64,000 nucleotides of DNA from Pseudolabrys sp963742345 (GTDB taxonomy: Bacteria; Pseudomonadota; Alphaproteobacteria; Rhizobiales; Xanthobacteraceae). Positions 52,904-62,698 of the stretch are shown here, in pieces. Where the stretch lies: assembly GCA_963742345.1 (NCBI GenBank), contig CAVULO010000012.1, positions 124,001-188,000 of the forward strand, in the 5' to 3' direction. A program made the translations under genes and the position numbers. Every line of letters starts with the position of its first letter. Position 1 is the stretch's first letter. A model generated the notes under the pieces. It did no database searches. It was not told the origin of the DNA and worked only from the letters and a program-made list of their open reading frames with translations.

Positions 52904-54037
52904 TCAGGCCGCCGTCTTCGGCTGAAAATTCGGGTGCACGATCGCGCCGTCGCGCGTGAGCAGCGTCGCCTTGACCAGTTCGTCGTCCCAATTGACCGCG
53001 AGCTTCTTTTCTTTCTTGTCGATCAGGGTCTCGACGAAGGTCAGCAGATTCTTGGCGTAAAGCGACGAAGCGGATGCCGCCAGCCGTCCCGGCACATTGA
53101 GATGACCGACGATCTTGACGCCACCGACTTGCGCTACCTCGCCGGCACGCGCGCCTTCGACATTGCCGCCGCGTTCGACCGCAAGATCGACAATCACGGA
53201 GCCCGGCCGCATCGATGCAACCATGTCCTTGGAGATCAGGCGCGGGGCCGGCCGTCCCGGGATCAGCGCCGTGGTGATGACGATGTCTTGCTTCTTGATA
53301 TGCTCGGCGACTAGCGCCGCTTGTTTGGCCTGGTATTCCTTCGACATTTCCTTGGCGTAGCCGCCGGCGGTCTGCGCATTTTTGAATTCCTCGTCCTCAA
53401 CGGCGAGGAACTTGGCCCCAAGGCTTTCCACTTGTTCCTTGGTGGCGGGACGCACATCCGTCGCTGTGACAATGGCACCGAGGCGACGCGCGGTCGCGAT
53501 CGCCTGCAGGCCGGCAACGCCCACGCCCATAATAAATACCTTCGCGGCGGGTACGGTCCCGGCCGCCGTCATCATCATCGGCAGCGCACGGCCATACTCC
53601 TCGGCGGCATCGATCACCGCGCGGTAGCCTGCGAGATTGGCCTGGCTCGAGAGCACATCCATCGACTGCGCACGGGTGATGCGCGGCATCAGCTCCATCG
53701 CGAAAGCAGAAATGCCGGCATCGGCCATCTGCTTGAGCGCAGCTTCGTTGCCGTAAGGATCCATTATCGCGATGACCAGCGCACCCTTCTTGTAGGTCGG
53801 CAATTCATTGGGCGCCGGCCGCCGCACTTTCAGGACGATATCGGCGTCCTTGGTGACGCCGTCGGCAATTTGCGCGCCGGCCGCTTCGAATTCGGTATCC
53901 GGAATTCCGGAAGCGATGCCGGCTCCGCGCTCAACCGCGACGTCGGCGCCGAACGATTTGAGTTTCTTGACCGTGTCCGGTGTAGCCGCGACGCGCGGTT
54001 CACCGCCGTCGGTTTCTCGCGGTACGGCAATTCGCAT
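52904..54037 (-). CDS. pntA: NAD(P) transhydrogenase subunit alpha part 1 (NAD-binding)
   Basis: 377 residues, the soluble NAD(H)-binding domain I, which passes hydride to NADP in PntB while protons cross the membrane. Conserved: MRIAVPRETDGGEPRVAATP, AMELMPRITRAQSMDVLSSQANLAGY, the NAD motif KVFIMGVGVAGLQAIATARR, and TALIPGRPAPRLISKDMV. It ends NFQPKTAA; no membrane segments, as expected for the split alpha type. GGAGG precedes ATG 54037. First gene of a three-gene operon, preceded by the aa3-type oxidase subunit IV gene. Confidence 0.95.
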   Translation of the reverse strand: MRIAVPRETDGGEPRVAATPDTVKKLKSFGADVAVERGAGIASGIPDTEFEAAGAQIADGVTKDADIVLKVRRPAPNELPTYKKGALVIAIMDPYGNEAALKQMADAGISAFAMELMPRITRAQSMDVLSSQANLAGYRAVIDAAEEYGRALPMMMTAAGTVPAAKVFIMGVGVAGLQAIATARRLGAIVTATDVRPATKEQVESLGAKFLAVEDEEFKNAQTAGGYAKEMSKEYQAKQAALVAEHIKKQDIVITTALIPGRPAPRLISKDMVASMRPGSVIVDLAVERGGNVEGARAGEVAQVGGVKIVGHLNVPGRLAASASSLYAKNLLTFVETLIDKKEKKLAVNWDDELVKATLLTRDGAIVHPNFQPKTAA

Positions 54038-54067
54038 TCGCGCCTCCCCGCCCGGCCGTAAATTCCG

Positions 54068-54368
54068 TCAGTGCGGCGACAGTCCGGTGAAGGCAAAGAT
54101 CAGAAAACAGATCACGAAGGCGACGTAGCTCGGGGTCGTCGCTCCGCTGAGCAGACCGGGGATGACGCCCAGCAACCCGATGACGAAGATCGACGCCGCC
54201 AGAAACCAGTGCCCCATCACGCCGCCAGTCGCCAGGCCGAAGAGGATGGTCACTACATAGAGGATGCCGACAAGAGTGAAATGGACGAAGCGCTCATAAG
54301 CTTTGCTCATGCGCGGAATAGTCGTTGCCGGTGGCGGTGGCGTATTCGACGGTGCCGTGGTCGGCCAT
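54068..54368 (-). CDS. aa3-type cytochrome c oxidase subunit IV-like protein (one frameshift)
   Basis: About 99 residues when repaired. N-terminal ADHGTVEYATATGNDYSAHEQ is the typical start of bacterial aa3-oxidase subunit IV, then after the break AYERFVHFTLVGILYVVTILFGLATGG, a membrane helix, and a further hydrophobic region (WFLAASIFVIGLLGVIPG, PSYVAFVICFLIFAFTGL) longer than the usual short form. An extra A in CAAAGCT near 54303 breaks the frame; 301 bases is one more than a codon multiple. Placed before pntA on the same strand; no other oxidase subunit is here. Confidence 0.7.
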
Positions 54369-54449
54369 GGGGGAAGCTCTCCGAGTTGCACAAAAAGGCG
54401 GGCGCAGAGGGGTTAGCGCAATTAGGGCTCAAGGGCAACGCCGCCGGAC

Positions 54450-55826
54450 TCAGCCTTTGGTGGACGGTTGCAAGCCAACCTTGGCGAGCGCGGCGCTTTG
54501 CCGCGCAGCCACCTCGTCGACCGCAAAGCGCTCGATCGCCTCGTTGAACAAGCGGTAGAAATTGAGTTCCGCTGCCAGGTGCAGGAAAACCGCGCCAAGG
54601 CCGATGGCCGCACGGTCCATGAAGACGAATTCGCGCGGCACCGTAACGGGGCCTCTGGCTTTGAGCGCCTGGTGCACCCGAAAGGCTTCCTTGCGGCCAT
54701 ATGCGGAGGGCTTCACACCATCGGCGATGGTCCGCACGCGGTCGTCGAGAAGCGGGCCGTAGATGAACCGTGCCCAGATATTGAGCGCATCGATCAGCTC
54801 ACGGTTGAGCCGCTTGAAGCCCCAAGTCTCGTAAGCATGCACCACGAGATCGTCATCGCCATGTAACAATCCGCGATAGAGGTCGACCACGCCGCCGACA
54901 AAGCTCGGAGGGAAGATCCGGATGCAGCCGTAATCGAGCAGGTTGATGCCGGCGGGTTTTCCCTTGGCATCGTCGAAGACGGTATAGTTGCCAAGATGCG
55001 GATCACCATGAATGATACCGAAGCGGCTGAATGGAAACCACCAGGCAGTGAACATCGCTGTGGCAAGTCGGTTGCGCGTTTCGAGCGCATTGCCCTTGTG
55101 TTCGAGCAGCTTGCGCCCGGTGAGCCAATCGAGCGTGAGTAGCCGGCCGGTTGACAGTTCGGGCCAAACTTCCGGCACGCGGATCGCGTCTTCGTCCTTC
55201 AGCATGTTTCGGTAGAGTGCCACGTGCCTCGCCTCACGGACATAGTCGAGCTCCTCGCGCAGACGCGCCGCGATCTCGACCGCGATCTCGCTGGTATCGA
55301 TGGCCGGATCGAAGCGTTTGCGGATGGCGAACAGTAACTGTAACTGCCGAAGATCGGCCTCGACCGCCGACTGCATGTCCGGATATTGCAGCTTGCAGGC
55401 CAGCTCTTTGCCGTCGAGCGCGCACGCGCGATGAACCTGCCCGAGCGAAGCGGCGGCGGCTGGGTGGTGTTCGAATTCGGAAAATTTCTTCTGCCAATCG
55501 GCTCCAAGCTCGGCGCTCATGCGCCGCTTGACGAAGGCCCAACCCATCGGCGGCGCCTGACTTTGCAGCTTGATCAATTCGTTGGCATATTCCGGCGGTA
55601 GCGCATCGGGAATGGTGGCGAGCAGCTGCGCCACCTTCATGATAGGGCCCTTCAGCCCTCCCAGCGCCGCAGTAAGTTCGAGCGCATTGGCCGCTCGATC
55701 AAGCGGCACGCCGAAGAACCGCGCACCCGCAAAGCGTGCAGCAGTGCCGCCGAGCTGGGTGCCGACCTTAGCGTAGCGCTTGGCGCGGGCGGAGAACCGG
55801 TTCTTTTCGCGGTCTGTGGGAGACAT
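54450..55826 (-). CDS. AarF/ABC1/UbiB-family atypical kinase
   Basis: 458 residues. Family motifs: KGPIMKVAQLLATIPDALPPEY (in place of the KxGQ box), AAASLGQVHRACALDGKELACKLQYPD (Ala-rich loop and ATP-site Lys), EELDYVREARHVALYRNML, and the catalytic IHGDPHLGNYTVFDDAKGK, LLDYGCIRIFPPSF. Such proteins support ubiquinone synthesis or lipid homeostasis, with ATPase rather than classical kinase activity. Start ATG 55826 (MSPTDREKN) was chosen; two in-frame ATG lie a few codons upstream. The C-terminus is helical. Confidence 0.88.
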   Translation of the reverse strand: MSPTDREKNRFSARAKRYAKVGTQLGGTAARFAGARFFGVPLDRAANALELTAALGGLKGPIMKVAQLLATIPDALPPEYANELIKLQSQAPPMGWAFVKRRMSAELGADWQKKFSEFEHHPAAAASLGQVHRACALDGKELACKLQYPDMQSAVEADLRQLQLLFAIRKRFDPAIDTSEIAVEIAARLREELDYVREARHVALYRNMLKDEDAIRVPEVWPELSTGRLLTLDWLTGRKLLEHKGNALETRNRLATAMFTAWWFPFSRFGIIHGDPHLGNYTVFDDAKGKPAGINLLDYGCIRIFPPSFVGGVVDLYRGLLHGDDDLVVHAYETWGFKRLNRELIDALNIWARFIYGPLLDDRVRTIADGVKPSAYGRKEAFRVHQALKARGPVTVPREFVFMDRAAIGLGAVFLHLAAELNFYRLFNEAIERFAVDEVAARQSAALAKVGLQPSTKG

Positions 55827-55885
55827 GGGTGGGTTCACCCCCATCATCTAATCAGCTTCAGCTGCAAAGATAAGGCCCGCCCCGG

Positions 55886-57704
55886 CTATTCCAGCGCCTC
55901 CAGTTCACCGATCAGACTGGCGATCACGCTCAGCCCGCCGTCCCAGAACTTCGGATCGCGCGCATCGAGACCGAACGGCGCCAGCAATTCGGTATGATGC
56001 TTGGTGCCACCAGCCGAAAGCATCTCAAGATAGCGCTCGGCAAAGCCGCTCGCGGATTTCTCGTAGACCGCATAGAGCGAATTCACCAGGCAATCGCCGA
56101 ATGCATAGGCATAGACGTAGAATGGCGAGTGCACGAAGTGAGGGATGTAGGCCCAAAAAGTTTCGTAGCCGGGCTTGAGCTCGATCGCCGGCCCCAGGCT
56201 TTCAGCCTGCACCGACATCCATAACTCACAAATCTTGTCGGCGGTCAGTTCGCCGTTGCGGCGCTCACCGTGCACCTTGCGCTCAAAACTGTAGAACGCA
56301 TCTTGCCGCACCACCGTGTTGATCATGTCCTCGACCTTGGCGGCGAGCATGGCCTTGCGCTGTTTCTTATCGGTCTGCGCAAGCAGCTTCTTGAAGGTAA
56401 GCATTTCTCCGAACACTGACGCCGTTTCGGCGAGCGTAAGCGGTGTCGGCGCCATCAGGGGGCCATTTGGCGCCGCCAACACCTGATGCACGCCATGGCC
56501 GAGCTCATGTGCGAGCGTCATCACGTCGCGCGGTTTGCCCATGTAATTGAGCAGAACATACGGATGTGCCGATGGCACCGTCGGGTGCGCAAAGGCGCCT
56601 GGCTGCTTTCCCGGACGTACCGGGGCATCGATCCAGTTCCGTGTAAAAAACTGATCGGCGACCTCAGCCATCTTTGGGGAAAAGGCGCCGTAGGCAGTAA
56701 GAATTGTAGCGCGGGCATCGCTCCATGGAATTGTGCGCTGGGCGACCTTTGGCAGCGGCGCGTTACGGTCCCAATGCGGCAGAGCTTTTCTTGCCGAACC
56801 ATTTGGCCTTCAGTGCATAGTACCGGTGCGACAGTTTCGGATAAGCGGCGCGCACGGCCGCTACCAGCGCTTCCACCACCTCGCGTTCAACCCGATTCGA
56901 GAGATGGCGTGCGTCGGCGATGTCCTTGAAGCCACGCCAGCGATCGGAAATTTCCTTGTCTTTGGCAAGGGTATTGGTGATCAGCGCAAACGGCCGCAAA
57001 TTTTCCTTGAAGGTCTTGGCCAGCGCTTCGGACGCCGCCTTGCGTTTCTTCCCGTCCGCATCTTGCAGCAGATTGAGCGTTGGTTCGATCGCCAGCGATT
57101 TTCCGGCGACCTTGAAACGCAAGCCTGCGATGGTCTCGTCAAACAGCCTGTTCCAGGCCGAATAGCCGGTCATTGATTTCTCGTGAAAGAGTTCCTCGAC
57201 CCGGTCTTCAAGCTGATAGGGCTTTTCCTTCCGCACATCTTCCAGCCAGGGCCGGTAGTGCCCGAGCGCGGGATCGCGCATCGCTGCCTCGAGTTGCGTA
57301 TCGTCGACGCGGTTGAGTTCGAGCGTGAAAAAGAGGAGATGCAGCGAAGCAGCGGTGATGCGTTCCTGAACGTCGCCATAAAACTTGGCACGAACAGGGT
57401 CGGTGGTGTTACCGGCATAAACGAGCGAAGCATAGGAGATCAGCCGGCCAAGACGGTCGTCGATTGCTTCGTAGCGCCTGACCGCCCCGGCAAGCGAACG
57501 TCCCGCGCCCTCGCCGGTCGCCATTGCAGCGAGACGCCCTTTGAATTCCTGTTCGAAGGCCGCGCAGTCGCTGTCGGCCTGCTCCAGGTCGCGCTTGATT
57601 TCCGGACTGTCGAGACCGGGATAGAGATCGCTCAGGTTCCACTCGGGCAGGGCACCGAGCTTCGGTTCTTTCATCGGCTTTTGCCGGGACGAGGTTTTTG
57701 GCAT
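55886..57704 (-). CDS. pepF: Oligoendopeptidase F, M3 family (one frameshift)
   Basis: About 605 residues when repaired. N-terminal helical part (PEWNLSDLYPGLDSPEIKRD, RAKFYGDVQERITAASLHLLFF) and the metallopeptidase part with zinc motif HELGHGVHQ in MTLAHELGHGVHQVLAA, APTPLTLAETASVFGEML and AYIPHFVHSPFYVYAYAFGD. The break lies near 56785: KAKWFGKK continues as ALPHWDRNAPLPKVAQRTIP once one A of AAAA is removed. It ends GLSVIASLIGELEALE. Cytosolic peptide degradation. Divergent from an FkbM gene. Confidence 0.92.
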
Positions 57705-57881
57705 GGGGACAATCGTTCGGGAGGAATACCAATTTATGGGATGACATCTAGACCGCCACTCATGGCGACGCGATGGCAGCCTGTGAAAATTCCTCTCATG
57801 TATCGCCCGCGAGCCGTGCCATTGCAACGCGTTGGCAGGGTCGGATTTGGTGCTATAGCCTTCGTTCGACCTTGAGCAGAA

Positions 57882-58743
57882 ATGGAAATGACAGAACCTT
57901 ATGGAGTGCGAACGCCCGGACGGCTCGATCGCGCCATCATCGCCGCAACCAGCCGCTTGCCGGACAATTGGCTGGGATTGCGCCTCGCTATTGGTTTGCG
58001 CCGCGTGGTCACCATGCGGATCCCAGACGATGATGGATTGGACGTCATACGTTGGGGGCTGCGGATGCGGCTGCACCCGCGCCGCAACGGATGCGAGAAA
58101 GGAGCGCTCTTCACGCCGCAAATGTATGAAACCGGAGAGCGGACGGAATTATTCGCGGAAATCGACAAAGCCAACGCAGCCTTTCGACCTTTTGTGTTCA
58201 TTGATATTGGCGCCAATGTTGGATTGTTCTCTCTCCTGGTTGCTTCGCATGCCGGCGGACGGGCGAAAATTGTCGCCATTGAACCAGAGATCTGAAAATC
58301 TCAGGCGCCTGCAATTCAATATCGCCGCGAATGCCAGAATCCCAATTCAGGTAGTCCCGGTTGCGCTCGGAGAAACTGCTGGAACGGTGGCCCTAAATGT
58401 CGGGCGGAACGACAGAGGCGGGACTTACGCCCGACCACTGACCGCCCAGGACGAGGCCGATGCCACCGTTGTAAAGGTTGAATGCCGCCCGCTATTGGAG
58501 GTGCTGAGACAAGAGAGCATCACACGGATTGATGCGCTTAAGATCGACGTTGAAGGCGCCGAGGATCGAATTCTGATTCCCTTTTTTAATGAGGCAGAAG
58601 AATCACTGTGGCCAAAACTCTTGATTATTGAAGATGCTCGCACTTCATGGCGCAATGACCTTTTTTCTACGCTTTCCAAGTACGGCTATGCAGTTGCGGC
58701 GCGGACGAGATTGAACGTGATGATGCGGCGCCCGGCGAGATAA
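57882..58743 (+). CDS. FkbM-family methyltransferase (one frameshift)
   Basis: About 286 residues when repaired. The N-terminal half contains FVFIDIGANVGLFSLLVASHAGG and AIEPE; the C-terminal half, in another frame, has NLRRLQFNIAANARI, VVPVALGETAGTVALNVG and the diagnostic IDALKIDVEGAEDRIL. The shift is near 58290 (EPEI then stop in the first frame). It belongs to the FkbM group like the gene at 46056. Divergent from pepF; substrate unknown. Confidence 0.84.
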
Positions 58744-58974
58744 CCCATTGTCGAGCACATTTCGCCATTTGATCTAATTTTTCGACCGCGTTCCCCACAT
58801 CAAATTTTTCACGAGCTGCTGGTTTGTGCTGGCTTTGTTGCTCAGACCGGCGATTAGCCGGCCACGGTCAAAACAGGAATGGCGGCCCGCCCTTTCGTTA
58901 CACTTCTTAACACCCCCTTAAGCCAGAACGGCGACATTGCACCAATTCGGCACAGTCTGTGCGTGAGGGGTCCC

Positions 58975-60462
58975 ATGCCCGAAGTCGTGCTCATCGTCGA
59001 CGACGATCCGGTTCAACGCCGCTTGCTTGAAGCTATGGTCCAGCGTTTCGGCTATCAGGCGATTGTTGCCGAGGGTGGCGATGCCGCCGTCAACCTGCTG
59101 AACGGACCCGATGCTGCGCGCATCGACGGCGTGGTACTCGACCTGGTGATGCCGGATCTCGACGGCCTTGGCGTGCTCGCACGCATGCGCGAGACCGGTC
59201 TGACAATTCCTGTAATCGTACAAACTGCCCATGGCGGCATCGACAATGTGGTGTCGGCAATGCGCGCAGGCGCGACCGACTTCGTGGTCAAGCCGGCGAG
59301 CCCCGAACGCTTGCAAGTGTCGCTGCGTAACGCCCTCACAACAAAGGTGCTGGCGGGCGAGGTGCAGCGGCTCAAACGCAAACACGGCGGGATGCTGACC
59401 ATTGCCGATGTAGTCACCCGTTCAACAGCCATGCAGCCAGTGCTCAAGGCCGCCGAGAAAGCCGCGGCTTCAGTCATCCCTGCCTTGATCGAAGGCGAGT
59501 CCGGTGTCGGCAAGGAATTGATCGCGCGCGCTATCCACGGCGGCGGCACACGGCGCGCAAAAGCGTTCGTAGCGGTCAATTGCGGTGCGTTGCCGGAGAA
59601 TCTGGTCGAGTCGATCTTGTTCGGGCACGAGAAGGGCGCCTTCACCGGGGCGACCGAAAAGCACACAGGGAAATTCGTAGAGGCCGATGGTGGCACGCTG
59701 TTCCTCGACGAAGTCGGTGAATTGCCAGGGCCCGCGCAGGTGAAACTGTTGCGTGCCCTCCAGGAGGGCGAAGTCGAACCTGTCGGTGGGCGCAAATCAG
59801 TGAAGGTCGATGTGCGCATCATCTCCGCGACCAACCGTGACCTCATAGCTGACGTAAAGGCCGGCCGCTTCCGAGAGGATTTGTTCTACCGCTTGCACGT
59901 CTTTCCGATATCGGTGCCGCCACTGCGGGCGCGGCGCGACGACATCCCCGAGCTCGCCCGTTATTTTCTTACGCGTATCGCGGCAGAAGAAGGAAAGCGT
60001 ATACGCACCATCAGCGCCAATGGCATGGCGCTGCTCGCCGCCTACCATTGGCCCGGCAATGTGAGGCAGCTCGAAAATGCGGTCTTTCGTGCGGTGGTGC
60101 TCGCCGACGACGAGGAAATTGGTATTAATGAGTTTCCACAGGTCGCGGCGCAGGTCTCCTCCGACGCGGCTTTAACTCAGCCTCTGATAGAGCCTTCGCC
60201 CGCAATGGTCTCATCGTGGCCGGAGCCCGCCGCTGACCAGTACGCTTGTGGGGGCATAACGGCCGCGCATTCGCTGCCGTTGACGGACCCGCGGGGTGAC
60301 GTGCGGCCCCTCGACGATATCGAGCGCGATGCCATCCGCTTTGCCATCTCGCACTATCGTGGGCAGATGTCCGAAGTCGCCCGGAGGCTAAGAATCGGGC
60401 GCTCGACCCTCTATCGCAAACTGGAGGGGCTTGGCCTCGACGAGGACGTGACGGCGCAATAA
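58975..60462 (+). CDS. Sigma-54-dependent response regulator (NtrC type)
   Basis: 495 residues. Receiver domain at 1-120 with VLIVDDDPVQRR (acidic pocket), phospho-Asp in GVVLDLVMPDLDGLG and Lys in FVVKPASPERL. The AAA+ domain has Walker A GESGVGKELIARAIHGG, the sigma-54 loop GAFTGATEKHTGKF, Walker B DGGTLFLDEVGELP and sensor RLHVFPISVPPLRAR. A Fis-type helix-turn-helix closes it (VARRLRIGRSTLYRKLEGLG). ATG 58975 has TGAGGGG upstream. No paired kinase adjoins it, so its target regulon cannot be read here. Confidence 0.94.
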   Translation: MPEVVLIVDDDPVQRRLLEAMVQRFGYQAIVAEGGDAAVNLLNGPDAARIDGVVLDLVMPDLDGLGVLARMRETGLTIPVIVQTAHGGIDNVVSAMRAGATDFVVKPASPERLQVSLRNALTTKVLAGEVQRLKRKHGGMLTIADVVTRSTAMQPVLKAAEKAAASVIPALIEGESGVGKELIARAIHGGGTRRAKAFVAVNCGALPENLVESILFGHEKGAFTGATEKHTGKFVEADGGTLFLDEVGELPGPAQVKLLRALQEGEVEPVGGRKSVKVDVRIISATNRDLIADVKAGRFREDLFYRLHVFPISVPPLRARRDDIPELARYFLTRIAAEEGKRIRTISANGMALLAAYHWPGNVRQLENAVFRAVVLADDEEIGINEFPQVAAQVSSDAALTQPLIEPSPAMVSSWPEPAADQYACGGITAAHSLPLTDPRGDVRPLDDIERDAIRFAISHYRGQMSEVARRLRIGRSTLYRKLEGLGLDEDVTAQ

Positions 60463-60494
60463 GCCTGCTTCGGGTCGAGGCTGAAACGCTGCAG

Positions 60495-60526
60495 GGGCCG
60501 GGGTTTAGCCCCGGCCCTTCCCGTTT
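60495..60526 (+). terminator. Rho-independent terminator after the sigma-54 activator gene
   Basis: A 9-bp GC-rich stem (GGGCCGGGG with CCCCGGCCC) and 5-nt loop, with TTCCCGTTTT after it. It begins 33 bases after the stop codon. Confidence 0.75.
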
Positions 60527-60692
60527 TGGCACGGCAAATTTCCCGGCGAAGTTCCAGAAATGCCCAGCTTTCGGCCAAATTCCCAGCATAGTAAGGGCCG
60601 GACGGGGGACCGGGCGCTAAGCTCACATTAACCGATCCCGATAACACTCACGGGGTTGCCGTCATGGCAGCCCGAGGGGGCGTGGCGGCTAC

Positions 60693-62294
60693 GTGGGACG
60701 GACACTTTCACGGAACCATGCTGTGGCTATAGACGCGGCGCGCGAGCGTTCTCTCGTTGTGACTTTGGCGCGCGCCGGGGCCCGTTTGGGTATGGCCGGA
60801 TTATTCATGCTCGGCGCCAACGACGCGCTGCAAAACGCCAGCGCCGAAGGCGACACCCGCACCCTCTCCTTCCATCATCTCCACACCGGTGAAGACATCA
60901 CCGTCACCTTCAAGCGCAATGGCCGTTACGACGAGACTGCGCTCAAGAAGCTTGACTGGTTCATGCGCGATTGGCGCAAAGAACAACAGACCCACATGGA
61001 TCCGCATCTGTTCGATCTGTTGTGGGAAGCCTATCGCGAAGTCGGCGCGAGCCAACCGATAGATGTTGTTTGCGGCTACCGTTCGCCGGAAACCAATTCA
61101 ATGCTGCGCGCACGTTCGAGTGGCGTCGCGCAATTCAGCCAGCACGTCAATGGCCAGGCGATGGACTTCTTCATCCCCGGCGTGCCACTGGAAAAAATTC
61201 GTGAGGTCGGTCTGCATCTGCAGCGTGGTGGCGTCGGATTTTATCCGACCTCAGGGTCGCCGTTCGTGCACATGGACACCGGCACGATCCGCCACTGGCC
61301 GCGCATGACGCACGATCAACTGGCCAAAGTATTTCCCGATGGCCGTACAGTGCACATTCCATCCGACGGCCAACCGTTGCGTGGCTATGCCCTCGCCCTG
61401 GCCGACGTTGAGCGGAATGGCGGCAGGCCTTCCGAAACTTCGTTGGAAGCAGCACGTGAGGCAGGCGTGATCACGGCCAATGCCGAGATCTCGACAGGAC
61501 AGCCGAAGCGCAGCCTGTTCGCCCGGCTGTTCGGTGGCGGCAAGGACGCCGACGAAATCAGCGAGGACCCGGCGCCGAAGCACGCGCGCACTCCCATGGC
61601 AGTCGCGAGCCTAAGCCCACCCAAAGCTAACCCGGTGATCGTCGACCGCATCGTGCCGCTGCCGACTGCGCGACCTAAGCCGGTTGCAGTCGCCGCAGCC
61701 ATGCCGAAACCGCTTGCGCACCCCACCGTAACGGCGTCGCTCGGCGGCAACCTTTTCGACAATCGCGGCTACTGGGGTGGCGCTGTGCCAAACGGCCCGA
61801 ACTTGCCGGCAGCCGCGGCCGCACCGACGACGTATGAGATTGCTAGCATCGAGCCAAGCAGCACTGGCAGCACCGCCCTCGCTTATGCCGTTGAATCAGA
61901 GACACCGGCACCGGCGCGAGCCCGCCCGATGGGCTCAAGTTTGCCGCGTTTGCCGAAAGAAGCCAGCGTCATGCCGACCCAGGGCAACACCACTGTCGTG
62001 GAAAAGCCCCCGCTGGCGGCAGCCCTGACGAGCACCGAACGAAGTATTGAAAGCCCGTGGTTGCGCGCAGCAATGATCACGCCGAGCTTCAGCACCTACA
62101 TGACTGCGACGCGGCTTGGCGCAGTCGATATGCGGCCACTGCAAGAGCTTCTGTACAAACCGTCGCTGTCGGTGGCGATGACATTCTCGACCGATCCGCA
62201 TCTCGGCATGGTCGCCAGCCGCTTCAACGGCCCGGCGGTGGTGTTCCTGGCCACCACAACGTTCACCTTGCAGTCGACCGCGTCGCTGCGCTGA
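60693..62294 (+). CDS. Exported DUF882 (M15-like, YcbK-type) zinc peptidase with long variable tail
   Basis: 533 residues. A hydrophobic segment near residues 25-47 (VTLARAGARLGMAGLFMLGANDA) may be a signal or anchor. The DUF882/peptidase M15 domain (about 55-230) has VVCGYRSPETNSMLRARSSGVA, HVNGQAMDFFIPGV and the zinc-binding FVHMDTGTIRHW, which suggests a peptidoglycan peptidase. The C-terminal 300 residues are Pro/Ala/Ser/Thr-rich and low in conservation. Start GTG 60693 has a G-rich upstream region but no perfect ribosome binding site; another start is possible. Confidence 0.8.
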   Translation: MGRTLSRNHAVAIDAARERSLVVTLARAGARLGMAGLFMLGANDALQNASAEGDTRTLSFHHLHTGEDITVTFKRNGRYDETALKKLDWFMRDWRKEQQTHMDPHLFDLLWEAYREVGASQPIDVVCGYRSPETNSMLRARSSGVAQFSQHVNGQAMDFFIPGVPLEKIREVGLHLQRGGVGFYPTSGSPFVHMDTGTIRHWPRMTHDQLAKVFPDGRTVHIPSDGQPLRGYALALADVERNGGRPSETSLEAAREAGVITANAEISTGQPKRSLFARLFGGGKDADEISEDPAPKHARTPMAVASLSPPKANPVIVDRIVPLPTARPKPVAVAAAMPKPLAHPTVTASLGGNLFDNRGYWGGAVPNGPNLPAAAAAPTTYEIASIEPSSTGSTALAYAVESETPAPARARPMGSSLPRLPKEASVMPTQGNTTVVEKPPLAAALTSTERSIESPWLRAAMITPSFSTYMTATRLGAVDMRPLQELLYKPSLSVAMTFSTDPHLGMVASRFNGPAVVFLATTTFTLQSTASLR

Positions 62295-62297
62295 TCC

Positions 62298-62573
62298 CTA
62301 GTTCGCCATTCCGAGCGCGTGCAGGTAGGTGTCGAGCACTTCCTGCTGCTCGCGGCGCTCATCCGTATCCAACTTGCGCAGACGAACGATCGTGCGCAGC
62401 GCCTTTGTGTCGAAACCGGTGCCCTTGGCCTCGGCATAGACGTCGCGGATATCGTCCGACGTCGCCTTTTTCTCTTCTTCAAGCCGCTCGATGCGCTCGA
62501 TGATGGCTTTCAGCTGATCCTTGGCGAAGCGAGTGGCTGCTTGTTCCTTTTCAGCCGCGGCGGTGGCAGGCAT
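62298..62573 (-). CDS. GapR-type nucleoid protein (DUF2312)
   Basis: 91 residues. The helical DUF2312 signature is complete: LKAIIERIERLEEEKKATSD, DIRDVYAEAKGTGFDTKALR and IVRLRKLDTDERREQQEVLD, ending TYLHALGMAN. In Caulobacter the homologue GapR is a tetrameric protein that clamps overtwisted DNA ahead of forks. The length is that of the family. It converges on the DUF882 gene (3 bases apart) and lies near the DUF1244 gene on the same strand. Confidence 0.92.
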   Translation of the reverse strand: MPATAAAEKEQAATRFAKDQLKAIIERIERLEEEKKATSDDIRDVYAEAKGTGFDTKALRTIVRLRKLDTDERREQQEVLDTYLHALGMAN

Positions 62574-62698
62574 CGACGTCTCCTTGACTACGCACGGCGG
62601 GAAAGACCGCCATTTGCCAAGAAGCTTTCTGAATTGGACGCCCTCAGGTCAAGGCGAGGACGCCGTCATCCACGCTGTTCACAAGCAAACGGTGACAA

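Noticed and set aside
54068..54313. Independent membrane protein starting MSKAYERF
   Set aside because: The upstream frame supplies the diagnostic N-terminus of oxidase subunit IV and joins it after removing one A, so a frameshifted single gene is more likely.
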